NCBI RefSeq assembly: GCF_030272615.1
Contig: NC_081410.1
Coordinates: forward strand, 253,379,533-253,443,532
Length of the DNA: 64,000 nt
Direction of reading: 5' to 3'
Origin: Cryptomeria japonica
Taxonomy: Eukaryota > Streptophyta > Pinopsida > Cupressales > Cupressaceae
Both the position numbers and the translations under genes were made by a program. Of the stretch, positions 23,438-35,548 are shown in pieces. The first letter of the stretch is position 1, and the number at the start of each line of letters is the position of its first letter. The notes beneath the pieces are model-generated. The model saw only the letters and a list, made by a program, of their open reading frames with translations, did not search any database and had not been told where the DNA came from.

Positions 23438-24520
23438 TTTTGGTATTATGGATATGTTGCATTGGTTTTGTCATTTATTTCAACACTTATCAACTCTTAT
23501 CCTTCTAGAGATCTTTGGTTATGTTGAACTGACATATTATGTTAACCGACAAGTTCAGTGACTTGTGCATAGTCACGGGAAGGTTATATTGTTCACCAAC
23601 ACTGAGGATGACTTGTTATCATCTGGAGATCACTTGGTTATGTCAAAGACATGGTTTGGACACTTGGTTTTGGTATTTTGGTTATTGGTCTAAACGGGTT
23701 GACATATTTGTTGTTACTGGCAATTTGGTCTAGGTTATGGACCGACATGCATTATCTATTCCAGATCAGCATGACACGTTATGGAGGTGATTTAATTAAT
23801 TGGATATTATTGTAATTGTATTGAGCTAGCATGATGCATCACATCTTGACTTATCTGTAATTGATTTAATTTCAATATTCTTAGTGAGCCGACCTACACA
23901 TTTGGTCTTAGGTTTTGGTATATATGTAAGATCTCATTTATGAGATAAAAAATAAGATAGTGAGATAGTATATGGTTATGGTATTGTAACATGGTATGTG
24001 TGAATATTAAAGATTATATGAGCAGACCATAAAGAAGGTTCAAGGAAGGTTTGAAGCTGATTATTAGAGCTTAACTGGTACTGAATCCAGCATTGGAGAT
24101 GCTACTTTGAGCAGTACATTATCATTGGATTTAACCATCCAATTGTAGTCAGTGTGATTCCTATTTTATGATTGAGTAGTGAGCTCTAGGTGGTTGGCCT
24201 TTTTGCATGTGTAGACCCCATTTGTATACACATACTATCTGTAGTAGTATCATCTGATTGTGCATAAGATTTCCCACCATGGTTTTCCCCCTTACAGGGT
24301 TTCCACATACAAATCTTTGTGTTATGTGTTGAGGATGTTGTTTCTCTTTCTGTTATATGCATTGAGTTTCACTGATATTAATATTAACTGCTAATCTGTC
24401 TACCGACATTAAGTTTGGTTTACCGGTATTAAGTATCAAGTTTGATTAAGTTATATTTGGGTTGAAATTAATAGACAACTGATTCACCTCCCCCCTCTTA
24501 GTTTCCTTTGGGTCCTTACA
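23438..24520 (+). repeat. 3' LTR of B
   Basis: It begins TTTTGGTATTATGG, where the TGTTGG start has lost its G, and ends gggtccttaca. It is about 1.08 kb and full length compared with the 3' LTR of C. The conserved motif (ccaccatggttttcccccttacagggtttccac) runs across 24274-24306 and is missing from the 5' LTR. Confidence 0.88.
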
Positions 24521-25243
24521 AAAATCTCATGTATGTTATGGTATGTCATTTATGTCATGTTTTTTCATCTATTTTTGTTGTTATTTCATCACTAGTAAAT
24601 AAAAGGTGAAATATATACCTTTGATATTCTTTATATTAATTTTTTTTTTTTCGTTCTAGATTGATAGGTGATTTTTTGTTACCACCATCAAATATTCTAC
24701 CTCACTCATATCAAGAATTATCTACCATTATGAAAGATATTGGAATGGAGTATCAAGCAATAGATGTGTGTCCCAATAATCATATTATATATCATAAAAA
24801 ACATGAATTTGCAATAGAATTCCCTAAATGTCATATCAGTAGATATCAAATATATCAACTATCAAAAAAGGTGCCTCGCAAGGTTCTTCGTTCTATTCCC
24901 ATTATTCCACTTTTTCAACAATTATTTAGGTGTGAAAGCTTGGCACAATTTATGGATTACCATGCACGTAATAGAAGGTGAGATGACATTCTTCAAATCC
25001 CTGCAAATGGTTCTACATTTATGGACATAGAGGAAAAATGACCACACTTTAAAGAAGAACCTCGTAATCTCAGGCTTTCATTGGTAGCAGACGATGTCAA
25101 TCCATTTGGAGAGCTGAGATCTATTTACTCGGTGTGGCGTGTATTTGTTATCAACAATAACATTCCTCCATCTATGTCAATAAAGAGGGAGCACATAATG
25201 TTGGCAATGATTGTTCCGAGTTTTTTTTTCATTTAATAGTCAT
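24521..25243 (+). pseudogene. CACTA Tnp2 transposase, core exon between B and I
   Basis: After about 140 bases of intron ending in a pyrimidine tract and tctag (24656-24660), the exon reads LIGDFLLPPSNILPHSYQE, DVCPNNHIIYHKK, KVPRKVLRSIPIIPLFQQ and FMDYHARNRR. Past a TGA at about 24979 the same reading continues with KEEPRNLRLSLVADDVNPFG, YSVWRVFVINNNIPPSMS and EHIMLAMIVP. These are the Tnp2 core blocks in their family order. Two in-frame TGA codons are visible, one at a place where Trp is expected (EEK-stop-PHFKEE). Element I interrupts the following intron. Confidence 0.85.
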
Positions 25244-26371
25244 TGTAATACCCTAAAATTGGTAACCTAAATCATGGGCCCCTAATCTCGACAACATCAC
25301 CAAGGTCCTAACCAAAGGCAATTAAATCAATCTTGAGCACACAAATAATTAATTCTTCAATCATTAAATGTCACATGACAAGTGAATTATTCTATATTAA
25401 TTATTTATTTATTTAATTAATTAAATCATTCCAAGAATATCATTTTGATCAATTATCCTATTTTGATTTATTAAATATCCTAGCATATTTAATTAATTAA
25501 TAAATTTTCCTTTTAATCATAAAAAAAGGAATTAATTTATCACCAAAGAGGAATTAATCACAAAGCAAGAATTAAATTGAAAATAAAATAAAAGAATTGA
25601 ATTGAGAGAAATCAAACATGAGATATTCTTCTAAAGTGAGATTAACTTGAAATTAGAAAAATAATTAAATTAAATTATTAATCATTCTCTAAACTTGGAA
25701 CTCAAAGCTTTTGAGAAAAGAAGTTCAGTTGCATTGAAAAGGCTCTTTTCTTGAATAAATCAAAGAATTACCTATTTTTATCTCAAGTGCATGGAATTAA
25801 TTGAATTATATTTCTAATGCAAACTCGAACTTATAATCTGAATGCATTTCAATTAAACTATAATTGGAATCTATCTCAAGGTTAACTAAGCCTGATTTCT
25901 CAATTATTTCAATTAATCCTAAATTGTGCTTTTTCTTGTTCTCTCGTGAATTTCTATAAATTTTGCCTTCAACTGTCATTCAAAACATCCTGGAGATTTA
26001 TTATTATACACTTTTTGATTTGGAGTCATTGAATATATTGTTCTTGCTTTTTGAGATTATTGCATCTTAGTTTAGCTTTTTGCATATTTAGTTTACTCAT
26101 ATTGCTTGAATCTTTCATCCATCTTGTATCCTTTTAGCTTAATATCATGCTCATATAGATTAAATCCTTCGTCTTGATGTAGTCTAGTCAATGGTATTGC
26201 TTATACAAATCTGAGAGCAATCTTATACTCACATCTTTTAGAAGGCAATTGGTCGATTTGTTATGGTTATATTATTCATGATTATATCTGTCTAACCATA
26301 CATGTAATGACTTAATTGAAGTGTTGTGTCTTGTAGCTTACAGATTCTTATTTCACTTTTTCACACACACA
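25244..26371 (+). repeat. 5' LTR of I
   Basis: It starts TGTAATACCCTAAAATTGG and ends in cacacacaca. It is 1128 bases and aligns end to end with the 3' copy, with scattered substitutions and small indels. The body is rich in aattaatt runs (25390-25580). Confidence 0.93.
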
Positions 26372-26375
26372 TTTC

Positions 26376-26393
26376 TGGCACCCACCGTGGGGC
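26376..26393 (+). promoter_or_regulatory. Primer binding site of I
   Basis: TGGCACCCACCGTGGGGC lies four bases inside the 5' LTR. This sequence type is common just inside plant Tat elements. I do not assign the tRNA. Confidence 0.7.
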
Positions 26394-28447
26394 AGAAGAC
26401 TACATCTTTCGGCCTCAGAGACTAACTTTTTATTTTTATTTTTTTGATTTTTTGTTCGTACAGTTGCTATTAATTATCGTACGAGTTTTCCCACAGTGTC
26501 GGATGACAAACTGCAAGTATCGTATGATCCCATATGAATTATTGTATGATTCAGTGAGAATTGTCATATGGTACTCTGTATTTTTGGTTAAAAAGAAGAT
26601 TTCATTCTTCAGGTTCTCTATTCATTTTTTATTATACTGACGCTGACCCTAGCTTGTTATCTGTCTATCTGAGAAATTTTTACAACCTAATCAGTTTTTT
26701 GCAGAACATCTGTTGAAGAATATGCTTGTCACACAAAGACAATATGACTACTTATTCATTTTCTTTGCAGGTTTCCTAAGGAGAATCGACCAAACATTGT
26801 GTATTCATTGAATTCATTTTTTAGATCCCTAACTTGCTATCTGGTTAAAGAAAAAATCTGTATTTCATGTCTTAAGAAAATTCTGGGAGGTAGGAGAGTA
26901 TACTCTTATCTGTATAGACAATCAAAAATCCAGACCCTTGAGGCATTTTCTTTAAGTTTGAGATTTGTATATCTTTAGCGGGCTTGCCCTCCCGAGGAAC
27001 TAATAACTCTATAGCCATTATGGCCAGTGAGAGGAGAATGACCCAAGTGGGAATGACTAAACACCAAGTACTTCAACCCACTATAAAACAAACATGATTT
27101 GATGAAAATAAAGTCAACGACAATGCTCAAGAATAGCTCTCCTTTGTACCTTTGGGTATATTAAACCTTGGTTTTCAAGGCTAGGAGACCTCTTAATTGA
27201 GTTTATACCTCAACGCGCCGAACGGATCCCTTACTAGTTCCAATTAAAATTAGAAGCTACCCAGTTCACCTCTGAAAGGGGGGATAATCTTTGTGCAAGA
27301 GAGATAGTAACTCTCCCAAGATACTTATCATTTCATGCCCCCATTAGCATTTGGAGTCGGCTAATACAATGTTGAGAATCCATTGCGTGAGACTCAACTG
27401 CTGTATTCTGATTAGCTATTGGGTGTGTACTTGAGTCTACAAGCAAATGTTTTCTTCTCTCACCAATTTTCATAGGGTTTACATGCTATGATTGGAGTTA
27501 TTATTCATATTATGTGTTTTCTATGTTTTCATCCCTAAAACTAAAACTGGAATACCAAAACTAGAGAAAACAAGAAACAAACTTAGTGATCAAAATTGTC
27601 CATGTCAAAAACTAGTGTATCCTAGTCGAAACTCAGTCTACCTCTAAACTGGTCATTGTCAGTCAATGAAAACTCAGTCTGCCTCAAAACTCATCATACT
27701 CAGAATTTTGCCTCTATCCAGAAAACAGTCGTATGCGTCTTCTGATTTATCATCCTATTACATATCTGTGTCGTACGCAATTCCATCAATCCTAACAGTG
27801 TCATTTAAGCCTGCATTTTGTGTTGTATGAGACTTGATTATCTATCATCCTATTTAGGGAACTATCATTTGAGCTTGTATCCTATGTCATACGATAAACT
27901 ATTGCATTGATCAGTTTTTCATTTTAGACATACCCATCTATCGTACGGTCTTAGGCAACAACTCATAGGAAACACTATTGTCATCGTCCTGAAGCTATTA
28001 GATTGTCATCTGGTCCTATAAAACCTATCATACAAACCTCTGATTTTTTCAATCCAGAATAGTCAAACATGCCTAAAAGAGTTTACAGTGAGCATAAAAC
28101 TGGTTATCATCATCTTGAGCATAGACAGATCAAAACAGTGTACCTCCGCCATTTGTGTTGCACGATTTTGTCGATCATCTTTCAGCTAATTCAATCAACT
28201 TCATATCAAACTTAAGTCACTTAGATAAATGTCTTACACAAGATAGTTCTTTCTTGAAACTAGACTAAGTCTTAGTCACTTCTCTCAAATCAACTTAGAT
28301 AAAAATCTTACATAGGATAGATCATTCCTAAAACTAGACTAAATATTAGTTGCTTCTCTCGATCAATACATTAACTGAACAACTAGCTTTGAATTTGATC
28401 TTGACTTATGTATCACAAACAACTTTAGGTCACATCAGTCAATAAAA
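26394..28447 (+). other. Untranslated leader of I
   Basis: About 2 kb separates the primer site from the Gag start, as is usual for Tat elements. A GC-richer segment is at 26975-27450. Around 27600-27700 a short motif (aaaactcagtctgcct) is repeated. At about 28215-28360 a segment of about 75 bases is duplicated in tandem (units near 28217 and 28286, sharing aaactagactaa). No ORF is seen. Confidence 0.55.
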
Positions 28448-29320
28448 ATGCCTATTCAAACTAGAAGTTCTCGTAAGAAAGATGTGAAGGGAAAAGGGCA
28501 ATCATTTTCATATCAAGATAACCCATTTTATGTAAAGGACCCGCTCACTGATAAACCTTCATCATCAGATATACCAGTTTTTGATCAACCTTTATCTCCC
28601 ACTATACCTGGAATAGAAAAAAATGACGAAGACAACCTCAGTATTCATGGTACTGACAATGATTCCTCATCAAGTGAATCTGAAGACTCTGAACCTACAA
28701 AAACTAATATTCATAGATGTCAAAAGGATAAAGATTTCTGAAACATGATGAAGGTTATCATGGCTAGAGAAAAAGAAGACTATTTTCTAGAACTAGCAAA
28801 ACAAGGTGCTAAACTTCCTACTGGTTATGATGTTTAGACTCTCATCACTAAAAAGGAATAATTACCCATAATAATGGTACACAAACAATTACAAGCCTTA
28901 CAGACTGAGATTAGAGAAATGAAAAACAAGGATAAATCCCCATCTCTAATAGTTTCTTTGCAAGGTCTTGTTACTGATGAAGACTATAGAATATCTAGAT
29001 TGCAAGAACTTGAATTGTTGGATGAATGTCGGCAAGTGGTGTTTGATCATCTTAGAGTGTATCAAAAGAGAATGTCTAGAGGATATAACAAGAAGCTTCA
29101 ACAATGAGAATTTTAGGTTGGTGACCTAGTTCTGAGAGAAAATCCAAAAAATCAATAGTTTTGAGACAACAAAGGGAAGTTTGAACCCAACTGGCTAGGT
29201 CCCTACATCGTTATTGTAGTCTTTGGCTCTGGTGCCTATCATCTCTCAACATTGGAAGGAGAACAGCTCCATGTACCAATTAACACCATCCATTTGAAAA
29301 ATTTCTTCACTTAGTATTCC
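28448..29320 (+). pseudogene. I Gag start fused to integrase C-terminus
   Basis: One frame begins MPIQTRSSRKKDVKGKGQ, a Gag-like N-terminus with a Ser/Glu-rich acidic region. Past stops at about 28739, 28834 and 28859 it continues MVHKQLQALQTEIREMKNK. It then changes character to LQELELLDECRQ, HLRVYQKRMSRGYNKKL, VGDLVLRENPKN, KGKFEPNWLGPYIV and VPINTIHLKNFF. The last part is the C-terminal tail of a gypsy integrase. The join, near 28960-28985, shows that most of gag and pol was removed by one deletion. Later stops fit CGA to TGA and CAG to TAG. Confidence 0.8.
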
Positions 29321-29339
29321 CTACTCCAGCAACCTATAC

Positions 29340-29520
29340 AACTGAAAAATGTCTTGAAAAAATCTAAAAATCATAAAAAGTCCTGAAAGAAAAAACAAAA
29401 AATAAATAAATAAAAGAAAAAAGAGAGAAAATGCCTTGGTGAAAACCTGGTAAATAGGCACCTTGGTAAAAAAAAAGATCTTTGCCAAGTAGGTGAAAAC
29501 CTGGCAAACAGGCACCTCTT
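29340..29520 (+). repeat. Tat 3' motifs: decamer-rich block and paired gaaaacctgg motif
   Basis: 29341-29392 holds aaaatgtcttgaaaaaatc and aaaatcataaaaagtcctg, the complement of the 31-base repeat of J. Two copies of a gtgaaaacctgg motif follow, at 29438-29460 (…taaataggca) and 29491-29514 (…caaacaggca). J has the same pair in the same order on the minus strand. Confidence 0.65.
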
Positions 29521-31330
29521 GTACTGGAGCGCTCCACCTATCAACACAATGTTGGCATTTCCCGCTTTCATGCATAATTGCTTTCACTTGTACATATTTT
29601 AGTCACTTTTGTGACATCCTAGTTCATTGGAACCCTCATGGCTTGAAACTGATTAATGTCCTATTATTAGGTTAATTGATAGAGCACATTACATGTCCTA
29701 AGTAGTATCAACCAAGTCAACTTTACGTCAGTGATACCTGGTCATCCATTCTGATTCAGTCACCTATCTCCTAACTACTAAAGAGTTTTATCACTAAGTA
29801 CACAAGAAAACCAACATTACTGAAAAAAATCACTAAATAGTTTGAGCTATGCATGAAATTTTCTTTGTGTTTTGTCTTTTATATTGGTTTTTGATTATTA
29901 TCCCTCTAAGTAACTCAAGGAAGTCTATCTTGACTAAGAGGAGCAAGGATTGGGGGCATAATATTTTCTTTATTTCCTGCTTGTAGGAATGATTCTGATG
30001 ATCTAGAAACATCTAATCAGATGGGTCTCTATGATAAGAGCCTTCACATCAAGGTGAAATCGCAACACATACCTCAACTCTGCTTATTTGTATGCTACAG
30101 GGAGGTTCACATCATTTCTTTGTCTATTTTGAGGGAATTTCTTTATCATGCAATCTGGGTCCCTACGAAATCTGTCTGAGGATATGAACAAAAAAAAGGG
30201 TCATTGTGGACAAGATAATTAATATTTCACAAGAAAAGAAAGGAATTCTAATCTGCCTGTTATTTTTGTTAACGCTTAGTGATTAAACTTAAGCATTTCA
30301 AATCCAATGACTAGGTTTAGGTTGCATTTCATTTTGCATCTCATTTTGCATTTCATTCTGCATTTTGTGAATTTAGAGTGATTTTGGTATGGTAATAATG
30401 ATCTCTTTATCTTCTGAATGAAAGTTGGAAGTATCATCATTTCTCAGCTAAGTGGTCTTTGTTTCATCATTTCACCGATTGAGTACTTGTGTATTGAGAT
30501 GTTAGCTGCATATATAAGCATCTTATATAGATTCATACTTTTCATTATCACTCAATTTCATTCATCTTATTACATAAAAAAATTAAAAAAATTGCATTCC
30601 TAGATACTCATTTTCATCGTTTATTTGCATATGAAAAGAAACAAAAAAAAACATCCATATTCATTTGCATTACATCCATACTGAAAATATATGCATAAAT
30701 ATAGAATAAAGCATATAGACAACATCTCATAATTGATTGACACAAGGACAATGAAATCAAATCCAGATCTCGTATATATAATGATAAAGTCTCAAGGTAC
30801 AAAATAATGTCAACTGACATATACAAACTCCCATTAGAGTAAGAATCATATGGGCTACAAAGAAATAGGTGTGTCTACAAAAAATATAAGAGTTATAGAA
30901 AAATCTAGCTCTCTGCCTCTCCCTCATCGCCAGGTGGTGGAGGAGGTGGAGCCTATTGACCAGGGTCCTGATGAGGTGCCTGAGATCCCTCAGACCGTGC
31001 CATATACTGGGAATATAGAACAACCTGCTGTGTTATAGGAACAACTACACTATAAGTCACAACGTAATAGGTCGCTCGACTGGTCTAATGGAGAACCTTT
31101 TGTTGAAAAGCATCTCGCTCTACCCTCATCTCTGTGACCTAATGATCATGCTCATCTTTGAACTCAGCCAACTCATGATCTATCTCTTCTCTAAGGTCTA
31201 CTATTTGTCGGTCTCACTCCACTAGCTGTGTCTATGCCACTATCAACTATGACTACAGACCTACCAAACGTACTCTCATTGACCACGTTTTATCTGCTCC
31301 TTGCTCCCTCGCAGGCTCTCCACCTCCATC
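29521..31330 (+). other. I region between pol end and antisense ORF
   Basis: About 1.8 kb of non-coding DNA. 30310-30365 repeats tttcattttgcatctc-like text several times. I see no coding signal. 31040-31640 is the decayed 3' tail of the antisense PMD ORF; the plus-strand open frames there are its shadow. Confidence 0.5.
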
Positions 31331-31639
31331 TCCACCTTCGGCTCCCCCTTCTCATCTCTCCTCTATCTCACCAACTTGGGAGCTACTCAATCCTCCTCAC
31401 CTCCACCCTCTGGTACCCTAACTCCACTCAATTTGACACCAATACCCCCTAGGGATCCACCCTCTCCTCTTTGTTGTTTCCTACCACTAACTAGTACCCT
31501 ACTACTGCTAGCACTAGGATCACGACCTGCTCACCTCAGAGCCTTGGCTCTCTGTCCCTATCCCTGTGCCTACGCAGAGGCATCATCCTCAACCTCCTCT
31601 ATCAAAGGTGCCTACTCTACTGGATCTATGAATCTAGGG

Positions 31640-32693
31640 AATGGATGCTGCTAGAACCAATCCCTGTACTAGGGCAATACCCCTGCATCTGCAATATCCT
31701 CTAAATAGTCAACTCATGCATGCCCAGGGTGTATGATAGCCTAGGTCCCCATCCTTGTCTCTCCTCCTCTGCATAATGCGCATATGTAGTAAACTTTCGC
31801 GAGATCCCTTGAGGTCTATGATACTGCCTCATCACTCAAGTAACCACAAACTGCTTGACCACTATCACTGATCTGCCAATGAGAGACCGAGTCATAAATA
31901 GGTCTTTGCGCACAACTCTCCAGTCATCCCATGGCTCAAGACCCCTGTAAGGTCTCCATACAACAACTATCAAGTCATCTAGCTGTCGTCTCTAGTACTC
32001 TATCTTGCCTAGATGGGGCTGAGTAATGTATCCACATTATCTATAAACAATCGGCAGCTGCGGATCTCTGGCGTCATCCACAATCAGTTTGCAAACTGGG
32101 AGGTGCTCCCAGGCCCATACCTATAATATCAAAACCCCTATAGCCATACTCTTCCCCTCCTAGTAAACCACCTCATGCATCTCATGATAGATGTGTGCCA
32201 GAATACAAGAACCCCATCCTAATCTCTGAGGGTGCTCCACAAGCCTCTCTAGCATCCTACCCCAGCCACATAAGAAACCCTTCTATCCCCTGTCTGGCAT
32301 AAGAAAACAACCGATGAATCCTGCTAGGATGCATACCAGTGGAAACTGCTCACTGTACCTGGCCATCATGTCATCCCAACTGATAGACCATGTCAGAATG
32401 TCTACATCATGAAATACTTGCCTCATAGCTAGTAGGCCAGGACGCTGTGCTAAATCATAATCCACCATATCCCCAATGATTGGAATTTAGAGAATCCTAT
32501 ATACATCCTCGGGAGTGATAGTCATCTCCTCAACTGGCAAATGAAATGTGTTATGCTCAGAATGAAATCTCTCAACAAGTGCAGTGAGCATCCTATGATT
32601 CACACAAATATCTGGCATCTGTAAAAGGTGAATCAATCCACACAAATCAATATGTTCTCTATCAATATCAAATAACTTGTGAACTAATGTCAT
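31640..32693 (-). pseudogene. Antisense plant mobile domain (PMD) ORF in I
   Basis: On the minus strand, opposite to gag-pol, one frame reads LTALVERFHSEHNTFHLPVE, EMTITPEDVYRIL, YSEQFPLVCILAGFIGC, GWGRMLERLV, AWEHLPVCKLIV and VWRPYRGLEPWDDW. This is the plant mobile domain (aminotransferase-like PMD family). It aligns with the J ORF along its length (FHLATGEVTVTLEDVWHIL and WRPYHDFSGWSDD in J). At least nine in-frame stops are present: six TAG, one TGA and two TAA by my reading. PMD ORFs antisense to pol are known from Tat elements. The biochemical role is unclear. Confidence 0.82.
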
Positions 32694-34408
32694 AGTAGGT
32701 GGATAGACACATCTGGAAAGAATGTGAGGTAGTCAAACTTGCAAGAATCAAACAATAGATCATCAAAAAACATTTCAAATTATGCTACAACACAAGTAAA
32801 ACATCACACAAATCCAAAACAATCAATTGCAAAATTAAATTTTCAAGTTTGCACCTTTAAAAATGCTTACTGTTTTTCAAATGACATAACATAGTAGAGG
32901 CAAAAACTTGTATGAGTCAAAACAAGGTATAGGATGACAAAAGACTCTAATACGACACAAAACAAGCCCTCAAATGACAAAATGGTCTCTTTTACATACA
33001 CTTGTACGATACAAGTGTAGGTGTGAAATGACAAAACTAATGGATTGAAATGACAAAACAATTTTAAGCAGTTTGTCGTGTGACATAGGATGTCGTCTCG
33101 CATGACAAAATGACAACGTCCAACTTTTACATGCCTAAAAATTCAAAAAATCAACAAAAAAATTCAAAAATGAATTGATTAAGAGGCTTAAGATTGGACA
33201 CTTATCACTGGCTCATAGTTCCGAGGTGGATTATGTCATCTTTGGTGTTCGAATTGATGCTCTTGTGTGGGAACCACCATTTTTCTTCATAGAAGGCTTT
33301 TTGAATTTTCAAACTTGGAGGGTTAAAATGAATTGAAAATGACACTTCCACTCATATAGCCAAAACCCTAATTTTTCAACTTGCTCCGATGGACATGAAA
33401 ATTATACCCTTAGCTAATTTGCCCATCCTGATTCCATTTTCGGGATCACAATCTAAATTTGAGATCATTTTTCTAGTCAATTTCACAAAATTTGGACCAC
33501 TTAGCACTTTCATCAAAACCTCAATCTTTCTTCAAATTGCACTCAATTTCTAATGAATCAATGCTAAATCTCAATTTATTCTACAAATCAATTTGTGCTC
33601 AATCTCTCATCAATGAATGCCAAATTTTCAAAAATTCCTCTGAATCATTTGTGCTCAAATCATTATCGTTGCAAAAAATTGCCTATAATCATCATGTACC
33701 CTCGCTATCTTTCGATTTCGCTCTTGAGGGGGCATACTGATGACCTCATGACCTACATCTTCAAAGTCAAGAAATTTTTTCAAATCTTCATCAAAAGTCG
33801 AGCAAAAATATTTTTCAACTAAACAAAATCAAACAAATTCTTATTGCTAAGGGGCATCTCAGCTTCATTGCTTCGTATCAAGTTGAGATCTCTCGATCAT
33901 CTGAATCAAATCAATCGCTAGGGGCATATCGGTTTCATCGCTTCAAATCAAGCTAATATTTGTCGTCATCTAAATCAATCTCTTAACGTTAATCAGTTTC
34001 ATTGCTTTTCATCAAGCTGATTATTTGTTTGAACTCAATCAAAAGTTTAAAGAGTATCTTTGATCACACACTCAATCTAAGCAGGTGTTTAGTTTCATCG
34101 CATCAAATCAAGCTAGACAGTTTATCTTCCCTCATCATGTCTTGATCCATCAAGTTCAAGATCGATTTTATCTTTGCTCAGTGTGTCTAGATCAATCAAG
34201 TTCAAGTTCGGTATCTTTTCTCTCTATCGGTCCTAGTTCAATCAAGTTCGGGATCAGTATCGCTTTAATCAACTCTGTTCATCTTCATCACTTCAAATCA
34301 AGATAAACACCTTGCTCTTCATCTGGTTCATGATCAATCAAGTTCAGAACTGGTATCTCCTAGACATCAACTATTCTTTGAACCAACGCGTTGCTCGCAC
34401 ATTAGTTC
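32694..34408. other. I region between PMD ORF and 3' LTR
   Basis: Non-coding. 33840-34390 repeats a loose unit: aggggcat, then ttcattgcttcaaatcaagct, then a gatc- or tcatc-rich spacer. About six units are visible, and the later ones run tcaatcaagttcaagatcg. No coding signal is visible. Confidence 0.5.
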
Positions 34409-34421
34409 AAAGAGGGGCAAA
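34409..34421 (+). promoter_or_regulatory. Polypurine tract of I
   Basis: aaagaggggcaaa abuts the 3' LTR. J has aaagaggggcaaaa at the same point on its own strand. Confidence 0.85.
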
Positions 34422-35548
34422 TGTAATACCCTAAAATTGGTCACCTAAACCATGGGCCCCTAATCTCGAAAACATCACCAAGGTCCTAACCAAAGGCAAT
34501 TAAATCAATCTTGAGCACACAAATAATTAATTATTCAATCATTAAATGTCACATGGCAAGTGAATTATTCTATATTAATTAAATATTTATTTAATTAATT
34601 AAATCATTCCAAGAATATCATTTTGATCAAATATCCTATTTTAATTTATTAAATATCCTAGCATATTTAATTAATTAATAAATTTTCTATTTAATCATAA
34701 AAAAAAAGAATTAATTTATCACAAAAGAGGAATTAATCACAAGGCAAGAGAAATTGAAAATAAAATTAAAGAACTGAATTGAGAGAAATCAAACTTGAGA
34801 TATTCTTCTAAATTGAGATTAACTTGAAATCATAAAAACAATTAAATTGAACTATTAATTACTCTCTAAAATTGGAATTCAAAGCTTTTGAGAAAAGAAG
34901 TTTAGTTGCATTGAAAAGACTCTTTTCTTGAATAAATCAAAGAATTACCTATTTTTATCTCAAGTGCATGGAATTAATTGAATTATATTTCTAATGCAAA
35001 CTCGAACTTATAATCTAAATGCATTTCAATTAAACTATAATTGGAATCTATCTCAAGGTTAACTGAATCTAATTTCTCAATTATTTCAATTAATCCTAAA
35101 TTGTGCTTTTTCTTGGTCTCTCATGTGAATTTCTATAAATTCAGCCTTTAGCTCTCATTCAAAACACCCTGGAGATTTATTATTATACACTTTTTGATCT
35201 GGAGTCATTGAATATATTGTGCTTGCTTTTTGAGATTATTGTATCTTAGTTTAGCTTTTTGCATATTCAGTTTACTCATATTGCTTGAATCTTTCATCCA
35301 TCTTGCATCCCTTTAGCTTAATATCATGCTCATATAGATTAAATCCTTTGTCTTGATGTATCTAGTCACTGGCATTGCTTATACAAATCTGAGAGCGATC
35401 TTATACTTGCATATTTTATAAGGCAATTGGTCGATTTGTTATGGTTTTATTATTCATGATTATATCTGTCTAGCCATACATGTAATGACTTAATTGAAGT
35501 GTTGTGTCTTGCAGCTTATAGATTCTTATTTCACTTTTTACACACACA
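34422..35548 (+). repeat. 3' LTR of I
   Basis: 1127 bases, starting TGTAATACCCTAAAATTGG and ending acacacaca. The perfect duplication gtcat follows at 35549-35553. Confidence 0.93.

Larger units (their letters stand above)
7925..24520 (+). mobile_element. Copia LTR retrotransposon B inside CACTA F
   Basis: B is a plus-strand copia element closely related to C. Its 5' LTR starts TGTTGGTATTATGG at 7925 and its 3' LTR ends at 24520. The flanks acaat (7920-7924) and aaaat (24521-24525) are a five-base target duplication with one change. B lies in the CACTA transposase gene and is itself split in gag by element E. B-specific lesions include many stops, a protease DSG changed to DSE, and an integrase Glu changed to Lys. 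It cannot move on its own. Confidence 0.9.
25244..35548 (+). mobile_element. Tat-like gypsy retrotransposon I, internally deleted
   Basis: Two LTRs of 1.13 kb flank this element, and perfect target duplications gtcat lie at 25239-25243 and 35549-35553. It sits in an intron of the CACTA transposase. The primer site, polypurine tract, start of Gag, end of integrase and an antisense PMD ORF are present. Protease, RT, RNase H and the integrase core are gone. The LTR pair looks very similar by eye, so I is probably younger than its CACTA host. Confidence 0.9.

Noticed and set aside
31228-31654. Plus-strand open frames rich in Ser, Pro and Leu
   Set aside because: They are the antisense of the charged tail of the PMD ORF in I.
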